Shown: in pieces, positions 13,554 to 14,529 of the stretch
Layout: every line of letters begins with the position of its first letter
How positions within the stretch are numbered: the first letter of the stretch is position 1
NCBI GenBank assembly: GCA_038211295.1
Contig: JBBQVS010000093.1
Span: forward strand, 1 to 14,529
Reading direction: 5' to 3'
Length of the DNA stretch: 14,529 nucleotides
From: JBBQVS01 sp038211295
Lineage (GTDB): Bacteria > Chloroflexota > Ktedonobacteria > Ktedonobacterales > Ktedonobacteraceae
The notes under the pieces: generated by a model
Database searches by the model: none
What the model was told of the DNA's origin: nothing
What the model saw: only the letters and a program-made list of their open reading frames with translations
Translations under genes and position numbers: made by a program

Positions 13554-14529
13554 CTACGCTGTTGCCAGCGTTGGGGGTATCCCACCCGAACGTGTTTTCA
13601 TCCCTTTGTTCAGGATGTTGATCGCGGCGTTGTGGTCACGGTCAAGTTCACACCCACACTCGCAAGAGTGCCAACGCTCATCAAGTGTTTTCTTGCTAAC
13701 CACGCCACACCCGCTACACACTTGACTGGTATACTTGGGGTCTACTGTCAACACAGTTACCGTACCAGCATATGCTGCTTTGTATTGACACATGCTCACA
13801 AATGTACTCTACCCAGCATCAAGAATGCTTTTATTGAGTCCCGCTTTGGTGCTTGCCCCATTGGGAGGGTATTTCCCCTCTTTATTCTGCTTGGGCTTGG
13901 GGGCTTTACTCATAGTGGAGGGTGCTACGTCTTCAAACGCAATCGTTTCGTAGGTATTGACCAAGTGCCTAGACTGTTTGTGCAAGAAGTCTTGTCTCTG
14001 ATTTCTCACTTTCCTATGACACTTTACTCCCTGTTTTCGTGCCTTGTTGCGTCTATGGCTTCCCCTCTTGCATCGTGACAAGTGCTCTTGTGCCTTGCGT
14101 AACTTTGCCTCACCACAACGATAGTAGCGTGGGTTCTCGATGGTATCGCCAGTGGAGAGTGTCGCAAAGTGCAGTAAGCCTACGTCAATGCCGATTGCAT
14201 CATCAGTGGAGGGGGTCTGTGTTGCTCCCTGCTCTCCCTCGCAACTGAATACCATATACCAGTGTTCCCCTTCACGCTTGATCGTACACGTTTTAATCTT
14301 GCCCTCAATTGGCCTATGGAGTTTGATTTTGACGCTACCAATCTTAGACAGTGAGACGCGGGTATCATGGGTCAGGCTATAGCCAGCCTGCGGAGAGGTG
14401 AAGCTCTCGTACCTCTCACGTCCCTGAAACCGTGGGTATCCTGCTTTCTCGCCCTTCTTGACCCGAAGAAAGAACGCTTTCATGGCTTTCTCGACACGGC
14501 GTAACACGTCCTGTAATACTTGACTATGA
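13554..14529 (-). pseudogene. tnpB: TnpB (IS200/IS605 OrfB) with one in-frame TAG, 5' end beyond window
   Basis: TnpB is an RNA-guided DNA nuclease of transposons and an ancestor of Cas12. The frame is open from the window edge (HSQVLQDVLRRVEKAM) through GYPRFQGRERYESFTSPQ, the first RuvC motif IGIDVGLLHFATLSTGD, the helical KLRKAQEHLSRCKRGSHRR, the second motif IAFEDVAPSTM and LNKSILDAG. There a TAG at 13809-13811 interrupts it. Reading on in the same frame gives STFVSMCQYKAAYAG, the zinc finger CSGCG ... CECGC, the last RuvC motif LDRDHNAAINIL, and a stop at 13554. Relatives have Trp at the interrupted position (DAGW), so TGG to TAG is the likely change. Everything else looks intact: all three RuvC acidic residues and the cysteines are present. 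The truncated product would lack the third RuvC residue and so be inactive unless the codon is suppressed. Confidence 0.88.

Larger units (their letters stand above)
13521..14529 (-). mobile_element. IS200/IS605-type element, right part (cut by window edge)
   Basis: The element consists of a minus-strand tnpB and a right-end hairpin. No tnpA transposase gene is visible in the window. The inner limit near 13521-13524 is estimated from GTGA (TCAC on the minus strand) a few bases past the hairpin. The left end lies beyond 14529. It abuts and overlaps the 3' end of the MarR gene. Confidence 0.7.

Noticed and set aside
13632..14078. 148-codon plus-strand frame antisense to tnpB
   Set aside because: The minus strand encodes conserved TnpB motifs; this frame is a shadow.

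Overview
The window holds a CRISPR array end, a complete type III-B (Cmr) effector operon and then a patchwork of ordinary and decaying genes. The organism is a bacterium of moderate GC content. The HD-less Cas10, the Cmr operon with a Card1/Can2-type accessory nuclease, repeated IS200/IS605-type tnpB remnants and an ABC exporter with an N-terminal PH-like module would fit a Chloroflexota such as Ktedonobacteria, but no rRNA or other marker is present, so this is only a guess.

Layout. Positions 1-215 carry three CRISPR repeats of 37 nt with two complete spacers; the array continues off the left edge. A well-formed minus-strand promoter (-35 at 343-348, -10 at 320-325, 17-bp spacing) points at the array, so the leader is probably 216-312 and the array is probably transcribed leftward, divergently from the cas genes. 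A 41-nt inverted-repeat structure with a G8 tract overlaps that -35. Positions 703-8704 are one tight plus-strand operon: cas10 (cmr2), cmr3, cmr1, cmr4, cmr5, cmr6 and a CARF plus PD-(D/E)XK nuclease gene of the Can2/Card1 type. Neighbours overlap by 1-4 nt or lie 3 nt apart. There is no cas6, cas1 or cas2 in the window. The expected logic is that the Cmr complex binds target RNA through a crRNA, Cmr4 subunits cut the RNA, the Cas10 GGDD palm makes cyclic oligoadenylate, and the CARF nuclease is switched on by that messenger. Cas10 lacks an N-terminal HD nuclease, so collateral nuclease activity would rest mainly on the CARF protein.

Positions 8718-8745 form a hairpin between the end of the operon and a convergent, frameshifted LysR-family C-terminal remnant (8751-9014). 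That remnant is cut off by the right end of a decayed IS200/IS605-type element carrying only a frameshifted tnpB C-terminus (9021-9351). Positions 9435-12313 encode a two-gene ABC exporter (ATPase with fused membrane/PH-like N-terminus, then a polytopic permease), followed by an internally deleted serine-hydrolase (beta-lactamase-like) pseudogene at 12339.

From 12623 rightward, a DUF1801/YdhG-like gene on the minus strand and a MarR-family regulator on the plus strand diverge from a short promoter region with two near-perfect palindromes, likely operators. The 3' end of the MarR gene runs into the right end of a second IS200/IS605-type element, whose tnpB is interrupted by one in-frame TAG codon and continues off the right edge.
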